Part shown: positions 7,600 to 17,043 of the stretch, in pieces
Layout: each line of letters begins with the position of its first letter
How positions within the stretch are numbered: position 1 is the stretch's first letter
Source: Acidobacteriota bacterium
GTDB taxonomy: Bacteria > Acidobacteriota > Terriglobia > Acidiferrales > UBA7541
DNA length: 51,806 bases
Assembly (NCBI GenBank): GCA_003167215.1
Contig: PMTV01000040.1
Span: 74,410 to 126,215, forward strand
Direction: 5' to 3'
Program-made: the position numbers and the translations under genes
Notes under the pieces: generated by a model
The model's database searches: none
What the model was told of the DNA's origin: nothing
What the model saw: the letters and a program-made list of their open reading frames with translations, nothing else

Positions 7600-10488
7600 T
7601 CAATCTCGTCTGAGCGGGTACCAGCGGAAGCCGAGCGAATAAGTGGGCTTGTAATACTCGCGCTGATCCACGTAGATCGTACGGCCGGTGTAAAAACCGA
7701 AAACTTCGTTCGTGAGGTTCTCACCCTGCGCCAAAATACTGAGTCCACTGTGCAAACGGTAGCTTACCTGCGCATCGATCTGGAGGTGCGGATACAAATA
7801 AATGTCGCCTGCCGGGCCCTTGACGCCGAGATTCGACGTGTCAGTAGCGGTTGTGTATTGGTACTGGTAAATCATGGCGCTGTTGTAAGTCACCCCGACG
7901 TGGACAGACAACCGGCCCCGATCGTAGCTTGGGAGAATGTTGAAGGAGTTAGGCGCCTGGCGCTGAAGAGCAGGGTGGTCGGTTCTTCCCAACAAGCCGC
8001 TGGCCTGAGAGTAAGTGTAAGTGTAGTTTGCGGCTAAGCCGAGTCCGCTGAGCGCTCCAGGAAGAAAATTGAAGCGCTGCAAATAAGCAAGCTCGACGCC
8101 GCCAACGTAGGCGTTAGATCCATTGACTATTGTGCTGGTAGGGCAGGTAGGCGCACCCGTAGGTCCGCACAACGGATTCGCGACGTCGAGGTTGGTGGTG
8201 TAATAAATCGGGTCGATAAGCTGCTTGTAGAAGTAGCCCGCTTGAATCACGCCGTATGGCTGCAGATAGTGCTCGTACAAAATATCGAAGTCGTTTGCAT
8301 GCTCCGCCTTTAGGTTCGGGTTACCCAGAGCGATCTGATAGGGGTTTTGCGATTGGTCGACTGTTACATAGGGCACCAAATCGTACGGGTTAGGTCGCGA
8401 AATCCCTCTGCCGTACACAGCACGTATATCCGAGTCCGCAGTAAGCTGATAGCGCAGTTGTACGCTGGGAAGAGGGTCTATGTACCATTGATTGGAATGC
8501 GTTTCTATGGTGCCGGTCCAGTTTCCGTTGCTGTCGTCCATAGCATTAAAGCCCTGTATGTACAGTTGCGTGGCTTCCACGCGCAGGCCAGTCTGCAATC
8601 GCCAGCGGCCGAATTGCAGCGTATTCATAATGTAGCCGGCCGTGACGCGCTCGGTTAGGTTGTAGTTGGCAGGGTCTGAACCCAAATGGGTGGCGCTGAC
8701 GTCTTCGGTGAAGTCGCCGGGATTGGCTTTGAGGAAGTTGTTCAGTTTACTGAAACTTGTAACTGGGCCTAGACTGTAGCTTCCATTGTAGTAATCAGAG
8801 TTTGTGAAACCGCTCAGAAAATCGCTCATCAGGAAATTGCTATTTGGATCCAAAACCGGAGAGACCGCGTTCTGGTAGTCGTGGGAGTTACGAATCTTGG
8901 CGCCAAACTGAAAGGTGCCGTCGTGGGAGCCCCATTTGTAATTTTTCCCGAACGACGCCGAACCCTGCAGGCTCACCTGGTCCGTCGGACCTGTTGATGT
9001 GTCGAACTCGCTCATCGAGTACTGAGTCGGGTCGAAGATTGCAGCGCCTGGTGCAACGCAGCCAGGGTTGAACTGGGGCCTGAACGGATTCTTCGTGGCG
9101 GCTGGATCGTAAGAACAGTTGGCGGACCCGTTATAAACGAAAGTGACTCCTGGATTGCCCGCTGCCCCGTTCTCCCGGCCGTTGGAAATGGAAACGTCCC
9201 ACGCGATCCAGGAATTAGAAAAAACGTGCTTGCCACCGCCTGATATGCTCCCAATCGAGTAGTCCGGAACGCGCTGGGAAGTCGAGAACACCTCATTGCA
9301 TGGGTTCGGCGGGATCACATTCGGTCCGCATACGCCGTCATTGGTCACCGTGTAAGCCCACTTATTGCCATAATCCTTGAAGTCGGAATACAAGTAATGC
9401 AGATAGATGTTCGAGTCCTGGGAGAGCCTGTCATCCGCGCCCCCAGCGAGACCCCAACGCGTTCGTTGATATCTGTACTCGCGAAGGTCAACACTGGTGT
9501 AATTGGGGATCTGGGAAGTGGGGTCAATGGCAGGTTCGATGTCGTCAATGCCGCGGCCGTTGTAATCATATGTAAAGCCAATCAGGGCGCCGAACTGTTT
9601 GTTCGCGCCGAAGCGTTGTCCCACGGTGGCGTTTGTCTGGCCTACGTAGCGGCCACCAATTATTGGCGTGTATCCGCCTATCCCGCCGAGTATAAGCGTC
9701 GGCTGGTCGCCGGCGTTTTTGAGCCTTAAATCTACTGTGCCGCCGATGGCATCGCCGTCCTGGCTTGCCGAGAGAGTTTTCTCCAGCACGACAGACTCGA
9801 CGAGATCAGCCGGAATGACGTCCAATTTGATTTGCCGGACTGCGACTTCCGGAGACGGGACGTTGATTCCTTCGATCGTCACGTTAGTCAGACGCGGCTC
9901 GGTGCCGCGGACTTGCACATATTTTCCTTCGCCTTCATCGCGCTCGAGCGTTACGCCCGGGAGGCGGCCAACGGCGTCGGCAATATTGGCGTTTGGAAGA
10001 CTCGTAATGACATCCGCGGAGATCACGTTGACGATATCTTCAGACGTGCGCTGGACTTGTATTTGCTCGGCCTCGCCTTGGAGATCCGCGTGCACACTTA
10101 TTGATTGGTCGGACGGCGCAACCTGTAGCACAGCGTTAACCGAAGCTGTTTGGCCCCCGGCCACATCCACGGTTTTATTGAACGACGAAAAGCCGGAATA
10201 AGAAATTGTGACGGTGTACTTGCCCGCGGGCAAGTTGCCGGCGTTGAATTGGCCTTGGACGTCGGACACGGTGGAATATCCGCCAGGCTGAACCTTGACC
10301 AAGGCTCCCTGGAGGACTCCTCCCGCGACATCCGTAACGTACCCCGTGATTGCACCCCTTCCGACCTGAGCGGGAGCGGGACTGATGGCATTACCACCTG
10401 GCTGTGAGCGATCAGTTTGCCCAAACGCACAAGCTGTCCCTAACATCCACAATGCCACGATCATTGACGTTCGAAGCTTTGACGACAT
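7600..10488 (-). CDS. TonB-dependent outer-membrane receptor with carboxypeptidase-regulatory domain
   Basis: A 962-residue receptor. In order: signal peptide (1-24, 'IVALWMLGTACAFGQ'), a CarboxypepD_reg-like beta-sandwich (about 44-120, 'GAITGYVTDVAGGVLQGA'...'LPAGKYTVTISYSGF'), a plug domain (about 150-260, 'LPNANIADAVGRLPGVTLERDEGEG', 'VQVRGTEPRLTNVTIEGI', 'VVLEKTLSASQDGDAIGGTVDL') and a large beta-barrel ending in 'YSLGFRWYPLRRD'. The plug resembles the TonB-Xanth-Caul type of receptor. It imports a bulky substrate with energy from TonB-ExbBD, which are not in this window. The start at 10488 follows GGGGAGAGTGGAG. Co-directional phosphoesterase and propeller genes downstream and a sensor pair upstream suggest a dedicated uptake operon, perhaps for phosphorylated organics (inference). 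Confidence 0.95.
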   Translation of the reverse strand: MSSKLRTSMIVALWMLGTACAFGQTDRSQPGGNAISPAPAQVGRGAITGYVTDVAGGVLQGALVKVQPGGYSTVSDVQGQFNAGNLPAGKYTVTISYSGFSSFNKTVDVAGGQTASVNAVLQVAPSDQSISVHADLQGEAEQIQVQRTSEDIVNVISADVITSLPNANIADAVGRLPGVTLERDEGEGKYVQVRGTEPRLTNVTIEGINVPSPEVAVRQIKLDVIPADLVESVVLEKTLSASQDGDAIGGTVDLRLKNAGDQPTLILGGIGGYTPIIGGRYVGQTNATVGQRFGANKQFGALIGFTYDYNGRGIDDIEPAIDPTSQIPNYTSVDLREYRYQRTRWGLAGGADDRLSQDSNIYLHYLYSDFKDYGNKWAYTVTNDGVCGPNVIPPNPCNEVFSTSQRVPDYSIGSISGGGKHVFSNSWIAWDVSISNGRENGAAGNPGVTFVYNGSANCSYDPAATKNPFRPQFNPGCVAPGAAIFDPTQYSMSEFDTSTGPTDQVSLQGSASFGKNYKWGSHDGTFQFGAKIRNSHDYQNAVSPVLDPNSNFLMSDFLSGFTNSDYYNGSYSLGPVTSFSKLNNFLKANPGDFTEDVSATHLGSDPANYNLTERVTAGYIMNTLQFGRWRLQTGLRVEATQLYIQGFNAMDDSNGNWTGTIETHSNQWYIDPLPSVQLRYQLTADSDIRAVYGRGISRPNPYDLVPYVTVDQSQNPYQIALGNPNLKAEHANDFDILYEHYLQPYGVIQAGYFYKQLIDPIYYTTNLDVANPLCGPTGAPTCPTSTIVNGSNAYVGGVELAYLQRFNFLPGALSGLGLAANYTYTYSQASGLLGRTDHPALQRQAPNSFNILPSYDRGRLSVHVGVTYNSAMIYQYQYTTATDTSNLGVKGPAGDIYLYPHLQIDAQVSYRLHSGLSILAQGENLTNEVFGFYTGRTIYVDQREYYKPTYSLGFRWYPLRRD

Positions 10489-10591
10489 CTCCACTCTCCC
10501 CAATGGATTTCGCGTCTCATATATAGAGGAGGAAAAACAATGCGGGATGAACCAATGTTCACTGCTGTTTGAATAATGCCTGAAGAAATTT

Positions 10592-12025
10592 TCAGATTCG
10601 AGAACTCGTCTCGGTCTGCGGTTGCGCCGAAGGTAGGCTCGCGGGATTTCTTGGCGCGAAAGGCAAATGAACTTGGAAAACGGAGCCCATTCCGAGTGCT
10701 GACTCGACATGCATCGCACCACCGTGCTTTTCGACGATCCAATTGGCGATGGAAAGTCCAAGCCCAACGCCGCCTTGCTCTCGAGAGTGTGCTGGATCCG
10801 CTCTATAAAATCGCTCGAAAATATGGGGCAAATCCTTTTCGGAGACTCCTATCCCAGTGTCACGAATCTCGACGAGTGCGGCATCCTGCGACTTTTGGTA
10901 CCGGACACTGATTTTGCCTTCCGGGTGCGTATATTTCACCGCGTTGTCGACGAAGATGAGGAAGACGCGCTCGATTGCAGCGGCGTCGGCGTTAATCCAT
11001 ACAGGCTCTTCTTCGAAGTCACCCGCGACTCGAATTTCTTTTGCTTCCGCGAGAATCGCAGCTTGTTCTTGGACTTTTCGTAAGCATCTTATGAGATCAA
11101 CGCGGCAAAATGTTAATTCCTCGGCACCTGCGTCGGCCCGGGCCATCTGAAGAAGATTCTCCAGCAGCAGAGTCATTTCTCCGGAGGCCGCGACGATGCT
11201 CTCGAGGACCTCACGATAATCCTGCTCCCTGCGGGGCCGGCGCAAAGCCACTTCTGCCGTAGTGCGCAGAAGCGCCAGAGGTGTGCGAAGTTCATGGGAA
11301 GCATCCGCTGTGAACTGGGTAACCCTCCTCATGTTCGCTTCGATTCGGCTCAGCATTTCGTTAAGCGTTTCGGTTAACCTTTGAAGCTCGTCGCGCGGGA
11401 GCGGAACCGGCAGACGGCTGGACAGATTTTGTCCGCCAATGCTTCTAGCAATTTGAATAATCTCATCTACGGGTTCGAGGGCGCGCCGACTCAGCCAATA
11501 TCCGCCAAGAGATGCGAGGATGATCAATAGCGGCGAGGCCAGCTTGAGAATCCATCGAAATTGATCGAGTGATTGATCAAACGCTTCGGTTGGCGTTGCC
11601 ACCGCCGCATCAAAAACCCGCCCATTGATATACACCCGCCGGGCGCTAATTCGATATTGGATTGCGGCCACGTTAGCCGTATAACTGCCGGAGTTTCCAG
11701 CTTCCAGAGCGTCTATTTTTGTGCGGGCAAATGTCGGGGATTGAAAAATCAGTTGTCCGGACTCATCTGTTACTTTCAGGGCCGCGCTACTCCCCCAAAT
11801 GTCCGCTAATTCGCCGAGCTCGTGACTTACTTTGTCCGTACCCTTGGATGACGACTCAGAAATTACGCGCTCCGCCGTCAAGAAGTTTCCCTGTAAAGAC
11901 TCGTCCATCGTTCTGGCAACGCTATGGCGGAATCCGAAGTCAACGACCCAGCCGAAGAGAACAAACGAGAAAATCAATACGACGAAATACCACGCCGTTA
12001 AGCGTGTACGCACGGTGAAATTCAT
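10592..12025 (-). CDS. Sensor histidine kinase (OmpR-partner type)
   Basis: A 477-residue membrane kinase: TM1 (about 10-30), a periplasmic sensor region (about 31-158), TM2 (about 160-178), HAMP (about 180-235), HisKA with the phospho-accepting histidine in 'ASHELRTPLALLRT', and HATPase_c with the N box 'FVDNAVKY', 'DTGIGV' and 'GGVGLGLSIA'. The start ATG overlaps the stop of the response regulator as ATGA at 12022-12025, a clear sign of translational coupling. It should phosphorylate that regulator. The receptor/phosphatase operon follows 103 nt downstream on the same strand and is the likely target. The signal is unknown. Confidence 0.95.
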   Translation of the reverse strand: MNFTVRTRLTAWYFVVLIFSFVLFGWVVDFGFRHSVARTMDESLQGNFLTAERVISESSSKGTDKVSHELGELADIWGSSAALKVTDESGQLIFQSPTFARTKIDALEAGNSGSYTANVAAIQYRISARRVYINGRVFDAAVATPTEAFDQSLDQFRWILKLASPLLIILASLGGYWLSRRALEPVDEIIQIARSIGGQNLSSRLPVPLPRDELQRLTETLNEMLSRIEANMRRVTQFTADASHELRTPLALLRTTAEVALRRPRREQDYREVLESIVAASGEMTLLLENLLQMARADAGAEELTFCRVDLIRCLRKVQEQAAILAEAKEIRVAGDFEEEPVWINADAAAIERVFLIFVDNAVKYTHPEGKISVRYQKSQDAALVEIRDTGIGVSEKDLPHIFERFYRADPAHSREQGGVGLGLSIANWIVEKHGGAMHVESALGMGSVFQVHLPFAPRNPASLPSAQPQTETSSRI

Positions 12026-12702
12026 TCGGCGGACTCCTTTCTGACGCAATATCCAAATCCGCGCCGGGTCTCGATCAATTTCAGATCCTCTCCCAAATCA
12101 ATTTTTTGCCGGAGGAGCTTCACAAAAGCGTCAAGTGTATTCTCTTCGACGGCTTCGCCACTCGGCCAGATTTCGTGAAGGATTGCCTCCCGTGTTGCGA
12201 CCCTGCCCTTCCGCAACATGAGAAATTCCAACAGGCGGAATTCAGTCTGGGTCAGTTTGATCTCTCGTTTTCCGCGAAACACGCAGCGCGTCTCCCTCTC
12301 CAGCACCAGGTCTGCGACACGCAGGGACCGCGGGTGGGAATCAAGACGGCGCCGTTCAATCGCTCGGATCCTTGCCAGTAAAACCTCGAATGGAAATGGC
12401 TTTGTGATGTAGTCGTCCGCACCACAATCCAGTCCCTTCACCATGTCGGGAACCGTGTCGCGGGCTGTCAGCATCAAGATAGCGACGGATTGCGTGGCCC
12501 TGCGAAGTCTTCGTGTAACTTCAAAGCCGTCGATTCCGGGAAGCATGAGATCGAGGAGAATCAAATCGAAGTGATCGCTTCCGCCCAGCTCCACGGCGGA
12601 GATACCATCCGCCGTCATCGTGACGGAGTAGCATTCTTCCTCCAGCCCGCGCCTTAACGCTTGCGCCATTCTTTTCTCGTCTTCAACCACCAAAATCTTC
12701 AT
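12022..12702 (-). CDS. OmpR/PhoB-family response regulator
   Basis: A receiver domain is followed by a winged-helix DNA-binding domain. Receiver residues: 'ILVVEDEKRMA' acidic pocket, phospho-Asp in 'LILLDLMLPGIDGFEV', Thr in 'ILMLTARD' and Lys in 'DDYITKPF'. The output domain has 'LTQTEFRLLEFLMLRKGRVATRE' and 'TLDAFVKLLRQKID', ending 'IETRRGFGYCVR'. The ATG at 12702 has GAGGCGG about 8 nt upstream; an ATG at 12717 is also in frame. It is first in the set with the kinase, which overlaps it by 4 nt. Confidence 0.95.
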   Translation of the reverse strand: MKILVVEDEKRMAQALRRGLEEECYSVTMTADGISAVELGGSDHFDLILLDLMLPGIDGFEVTRRLRRATQSVAILMLTARDTVPDMVKGLDCGADDYITKPFPFEVLLARIRAIERRRLDSHPRSLRVADLVLERETRCVFRGKREIKLTQTEFRLLEFLMLRKGRVATREAILHEIWPSGEAVEENTLDAFVKLLRQKIDLGEDLKLIETRRGFGYCVRKESAE

Positions 12703-13220
12703 GTTCTGCCGCCTCACTCCAATCTCGGTTGCATTATTTGAGTCACCTAAGAAGGGTTTTGATTCGACAGGTGCCAGCTCATCGCCCCTGGAGGAATCGT
12801 GCTACGGCAATGTGACAATCAGATGAATACGGCGGATATTTCTTGGAGGAACTTCAACTCCGGCTTTTTGACAATTATGGAATTAAGGTAGGCATAAACC
12901 GCCGCAGACGCAGCTCCACCACTATCTCCGGACATGCAGCCCCAAAAACACTTCTTTTTGAGGCGCCGCACGCATACTTTTGGGCAAGCGAATTCATTGC
13001 GATTTCGACATCCTAGGAAATACGGATTTTGGGCAGAGAGGGTTTTTGGGCAGGCTTCGCCCTGCTGATCCTATCGGAGTCATCGGAGATGATTCACGAT
13101 ACGTTCAGATTCGCCAACGAACGGTAAAATTAAATGAGTGGCTGGAAGTCCGCTATAGGGTGAATACTTGATTCAGCGCCCGTAGCTCATTGAGGGCTAA
13201 AACGGTGATACCTTACGCGA
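12703..13220. other. Intergenic region, no gene seen
   Basis: About 500 bp without a convincing coding sequence. It should hold the promoter of the minus-strand two-component operon. A short hairpin GCAGG/CCTGC occurs near 13047-13062, without a following T-run on either strand. Confidence 0.35.
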
Positions 13221-13394
13221 TCATGGCCGATTCGAACGCGCTTTCGCCCCGCCAAATAGATGAATGACCAAAGCGATTACCGCGAACAGAAGAAGCAAGT
13301 GAATAAGGGCGCCCGCCACGTGAAATATTACAAAGCTCCCAACCCACAACACGAATAAAACTAAGGCTAGTCCGAGAAATAGACCAAATCGCAT
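13221..13394 (-). CDS. Small membrane protein, lmo0937/DUF5670-like
   Basis: A 57-residue protein made of two hydrophobic helices with a short basic C-terminal tail. Segments: 'FGLFLGLALVLFVLWVGSF' (3-21), 'HVAGALIHLLLLFAVIALVI' (25-44), then 'HLFGGAKARSNRP'. The pattern of a first helix, a short F-H/A-G-A-hinge and a second helix with 'IHLLLLFAVIALV' is that of the lmo0937 family of tiny stress-associated membrane proteins. The ATG is preceded by GGAGAACCT at ideal spacing, which supports real translation. Function is unknown; the family is often found near stress genes. Confidence 0.75.
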   Translation of the reverse strand: MRFGLFLGLALVLFVLWVGSFVIFHVAGALIHLLLLFAVIALVIHLFGGAKARSNRP

Positions 13395-13809
13395 AGGTTC
13401 TCCGTCAGTCTGGTTAGGGTGCGTGTCGACGTTAGAAGCATCGGCGGCCCCGCTTTATTTCCGTTAAGCCGCGAGCTTACTTTGTCGCGGCCATATGAAC
13501 ATTCAACAGAGAGTGGAAAATCCGCTTCTAATGCTCGGCATCGGCTTTTTTGCGTCGCATTGTTGTCACTGAAAAAGAGTTCAGGTAGATTTAAGTGGTT
13601 GGTTCTCATATTAGCGATTCAAAGAAACGTAGAAGGCTGCTTAGGTAAAATGAAATACATGCCGCGCCAAAGCGATTCGTTTTATTCCAACTGCCACGGC
13701 GCGAGCAAAATCCGGCAGATCTGGGTAGACTTACGGTCGATAGTGTTATCAAAAAGCTCAGCAAATGTCACCCGGCTCCTACGTTGAGTCTTCCCTGAAA
13801 GATAGGAAA
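13395..13809. other. Intergenic region, no gene seen
   Basis: About 415 bp with overlapping open frames on both strands but none with a recognisable domain or a Shine-Dalgarno. Confidence 0.3.
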
Positions 13810-14016
13810 ATGCCAGACGAAGAGTGGATCAAAAAACTTCCAGATGGCAGAAAAGTGAAATTCTTCTACCACGAACTGCCGGAGGACGGTGCGTTTATCA
13901 CCGCGCAGATTCAAGGTAATGAGGTCGTCTACTCCGTCGTATTGGCCAGAGCGGGAAACCCGCTTAGTCGCGAAGGTGTTGAAAGTCATTTCAAGGGCGA
14001 ACTTTTGAAAAAGTAG
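13810..14016 (+). CDS. Small hypothetical protein
   Basis: A 68-residue soluble, charged protein ('EEWIKKLPDGRKVKFFYHEL', 'FITAQIQGNEVVYSVVLARAG', 'HFKGELLKK') with an alternating strand pattern that suggests a compact beta-rich fold. The composition is protein-like and the frame is clean. The ATG at 13810 has AGATAGGA just upstream (spacing short); an ATG at 13765 would add 15 residues. I do not recognise a family. It stands alone between the small membrane protein and the second two-component system. Confidence 0.45.
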   Translation: MPDEEWIKKLPDGRKVKFFYHELPEDGAFITAQIQGNEVVYSVVLARAGNPLSREGVESHFKGELLKK

Positions 14017-14774
14017 TGACGTTCCGCAAAGGTTGCTGTTCGACTTCCCATTTTTTCATTGTACATAGACATCTGAACTTGCGGCGCGAAGTGTGCAAAA
14101 AGAGACAGCAGCTGCTTTATAGTGGTGTCAGCATGGGGTATGAAGCAGAAGAAATATAAGAAACAAGACAAACGGACCCTCGCCAGCGTTGTCAAAGAAA
14201 TGGCGCAGCCTCGCTTCGCTAAATCCGCCCGAACGGGAGAAGAAAAGACGCCCGGGGTTAATGCCTTCGTTGGTAAGAATGTCCCGGAGGAAGTTGTCCC
14301 ATTAACAAGCGGACATGAGCATGACTGACTCAATAACCGATGCGTTCAAGTGCGTTTTGAGGACGCTAGAGTGCAAGATCGAGGGTTGGGTTCGGTTGGA
14401 CGAACGGCGTCTTGCTCGAATTACTGCATACATTGCCACCGGAGTTGGCCGATCGGCTGAAACGAGAACAGAACTAGAGTCTCAGGACGGGATGACCCAT
14501 GCCTGCCCAGAAGCAGTTCTTTGTGGCCAACCAGACTCATCAATTTGCGTTACGTAGAATCAAAGGCTTGCGAGCGGTTCGACAATTAGGATTTTGGGCA
14601 AGACTGGTTCGTCGGATTCAAATCGCATTTTTAGGGCATCAAATGCCGCGCAGCCCTCATAACAAGCTTACCGGAAAAGTAAAGTGCTAGTTTAAACCTC
14701 CGGGATCACAACATTTGAGAACTTCCCCGCATCCTACGTTTGGGTGTAGAGTTTCCGAGAGGTTGGAAGCCTTC
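14017..14774. other. Gene-poor stretch inside the island
   Basis: About 750 bp. Two short frames (14140-14328, a Lys-rich 62-residue peptide; 14315-14557) could be small genes but have no Shine-Dalgarno, no domain and weak composition, so I do not call them. A TATAGT hexamer occurs near 14119. The right end holds the leader of the response regulator starting at 14775. Confidence 0.3.
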
Positions 14775-15452
14775 ATGCGTTTACTGCTGGTGGAAGATGA
14801 TCTGGCCATTCGAGGATTCCTCAGACGGGCACTAGGCGAGGCTGGATACCAGGTAGATACAGCCACCGATGCCAAGACGGGGGAACTCAAGGCCTTGGAA
14901 GGCAGCCATGACGCCTTGATCATTGATCTCGGCCTTCCCGACATGGACGGATTGGATTTGATCGCGCGTTGCCGGGCCCAAGGTAGTTCCACTCCAGTGC
15001 TAATCCTATCCGCACGCCGCTCAGTGGACGAGCGAGTGAGGGGATTGGAACAGGGCGGAGATGACTACCTGACGAAGCCATTTGCCCTTGCGGAACTGCT
15101 TGCGCGAATTAGAAATCTTCTACGTAGATCTTCTGCTCCACAGAATGACTCGGTACGGCTGCAAGCTGCGGACCTGCAGCTTGACCTTGTGCGTCATGAG
15201 GCTCGGCGCGGCGATCAGTTGCTCCAGCTGACCCCACAGGAGTTTTCCCTCCTGGAATATCTTTGCCGAAATGCCGGGCGTGTCGTTACTCGTACCATGA
15301 TCCTGGATCACGTCTGGCGAATGCGAATTGATACCGCAACTAATGTAGTCGATGTCCACATTTATCGCCTGCGCAACAAGGTAGACCTCAATGCATCCGA
15401 GCCACTAATCCACACCATTCGCGGCGTGGGATACGTTCTTAAAGATGCGTAG
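14775..15452 (+). CDS. OmpR-family response regulator (second system)
   Basis: A 225-residue regulator: receiver ('LLLVEDDLAIRGFLRRAL', phospho-Asp in 'ALIIDLGLPDMDGLDL', 'LILSARRSVDERV', Lys in 'DDYLTKPF') and a winged-helix output domain ('LTPQEFSLLEYLCRNAGRV', 'VVDVHIYRLRNKVD', 'IHTIRGVGYVLK'). ATG at 14775 is chosen over an upstream one at 14715 because it begins exactly at the receiver and has GGAAG about 7 nt upstream. The kinase gene starts inside its last codons (15445), so translation is coupled. It differs clearly from the first island regulator at 12022. Confidence 0.94.
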   Translation: MRLLLVEDDLAIRGFLRRALGEAGYQVDTATDAKTGELKALEGSHDALIIDLGLPDMDGLDLIARCRAQGSSTPVLILSARRSVDERVRGLEQGGDDYLTKPFALAELLARIRNLLRRSSAPQNDSVRLQAADLQLDLVRHEARRGDQLLQLTPQEFSLLEYLCRNAGRVVTRTMILDHVWRMRIDTATNVVDVHIYRLRNKVDLNASEPLIHTIRGVGYVLKDA

Positions 15453-16869
15453 GGTCATACGCACAACCGCAGCGTGGCGCCTTTCGATTTGGACAACCCT
15501 GGCATTCGCGCTTGGAACAGGGCTGGCATTTTCGATCGTTTACTTCCTAGTAGCTCAGGGCATTCAAGAAAGAAGTGACGCCTGGCTTCGGGGTGAAGCT
15601 AAGGTTCTTGCGCAAGTTTCAGCGGATACGCCCAGGGACCACCTGTACCATCGCGTCGTTTCAGAGGTAGTTGAGCTGGCAACCCGAGAAGTGCCGGATG
15701 AGCGAAATGCGCAAGGGGAAAGTTTGAATGCCGTATTTTTCTTGGAGGAGGATCCCAATAATAGCGATGGTCCGCTGTGGGTCGGCCCAACCGAAGAAGG
15801 CGCTTTTCTCACCGCAATCCAGCGAGCCAAGCCTGTTGCGGGCATTCCGCAGCCTATAAAGGTTGACGGCTGGCCCACAACATTTCAGGTAGTTGCGCTG
15901 TACGAAAACGGGCGAACTATCTACCTGGGGCTTTCCAATCGCGGCGCCGAGCATTTACTGGGCAATTTGATTCGCCGTTTCCTTGTGGTGTGGGCGGGTA
16001 CGGTCCTCATGGGGTTCTTGATCTCGTACCTGAGTGCGCGCCGTACTCTGCTTCGCGTGGAACGTATTACAGAAACCGTGGCGCGCATCGGAACTGAAGA
16101 CCTCTGCGAGAGATTGCCTGCGCAAGCGAAATCGGATGAGATCTCACGACTGAGTGAGACTTTCAATCAGATGCTGGATAGGATTCAGTCCACGGTCAAC
16201 CAGCTTCGCTGCGTGACCGATGCGGTCGCTCACGATCTGAAGAGTCCGGTAACCTCGATTCGCGGCACACTCGAATCCGCTTTATGTAATGAGCCGACAG
16301 AAATGTGGCGTGAATCCATTGGCGAAGCGATCGAAGGCCTTGATAGACTTTTGCACGTTCTGAACACCACGTTGGATGTCGCTGAAGCACAAGCTGGAGC
16401 GCTTCACATGGATCGCAGCACTGTTGACCTCTCGGATGTTGTGAGAAAGCTAGTGGATCTCTACCATCCTGCAATGGCTGAACGTCGTCATGAAGTATCG
16501 GTTGACCTAGAAAGCCACGCGATTGTAGATGCAGACGTCCATCTGCTGAATCGGGTGGTTAGCAATCTCCTCGAAAACGAACTGACTCACTTGCCCGCAG
16601 GACATAGGATAGCGATTCGACTTCGTTCGTACAACGGATCGACAGAGCTAGTGATCGAAGACAACGGCCCAGGATTTCCGCCCGACGTAAGTAACCGAGC
16701 GTTTGAGCGTTTCGTTAAAGGAAAACACTCCCCGGGGCACGGTCTTGGACTTGCTTTCGTCGGTGCGGTTATCCATGCACATGGTGGCGTGGTCCATATC
16801 TCCGATCGTCCAGCCGGCGGTGCTGTCATAACCGTATCGCTGCCGGCCAGCGTGCTCCAGCCTGCTTAA
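15445..16869 (+). CDS. Sensor histidine kinase (second system)
   Basis: A 474-residue kinase: TM1 (about 12-37), a periplasmic domain (about 40-172), TM2 (about 175-197), HAMP (about 198-250), HisKA with histidine in 'AVAHDLKSPVTSIRG', and HATPase_c with 'NLLENELTHL', 'EDNGPGFP' and 'GHGLGLAFVGAV'. The H-box variant HDLKSP is common in QseC/CpxA-like kinases. It overlaps its response regulator by 8 nt. Glycosylation genes start 175 bp downstream on the same strand and may be a target, but nothing in the sequence proves this. Confidence 0.94.
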   Translation: MRRVIRTTAAWRLSIWTTLAFALGTGLAFSIVYFLVAQGIQERSDAWLRGEAKVLAQVSADTPRDHLYHRVVSEVVELATREVPDERNAQGESLNAVFFLEEDPNNSDGPLWVGPTEEGAFLTAIQRAKPVAGIPQPIKVDGWPTTFQVVALYENGRTIYLGLSNRGAEHLLGNLIRRFLVVWAGTVLMGFLISYLSARRTLLRVERITETVARIGTEDLCERLPAQAKSDEISRLSETFNQMLDRIQSTVNQLRCVTDAVAHDLKSPVTSIRGTLESALCNEPTEMWRESIGEAIEGLDRLLHVLNTTLDVAEAQAGALHMDRSTVDLSDVVRKLVDLYHPAMAERRHEVSVDLESHAIVDADVHLLNRVVSNLLENELTHLPAGHRIAIRLRSYNGSTELVIEDNGPGFPPDVSNRAFERFVKGKHSPGHGLGLAFVGAVIHAHGGVVHISDRPAGGAVITVSLPASVLQPA

Positions 16870-17043
16870 CGAGGAGTCGTCTGTTCTAAAATGAATAACT
16901 TGTCATCTTCGCGACGCCACAAAGTCATTTTCGATTGTTAGTCTTCAGCACAAAGCCTTTCTGATGAATCGTTCAAGGGCTTATTCGCCAATGGGATCTA
17001 GCCATTTGCAGGGCCACTACTATGGAGGATCGCGCGACCGAAG

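Noticed and set aside
13045-13065. GCAGG/CCTGC hairpin with a nearby T-run as a terminator
   Set aside because: The T-run is upstream of the stem on the plus strand and reads as A's on the minus strand, so it fits neither direction.
14140-14557. Two short frames as small island genes
   Set aside because: No ribosome-binding site, no recognisable family and biased composition; left as unassigned sequence.
12975-14610. Repeated TTTTGGGCA(A/G) stretches near 12975, 13028, 13045 and 14589
   Set aside because: The matches are about 9-12 bases with no regular spacing or shared flanks, so chance or old decay is likelier than a repeat family.
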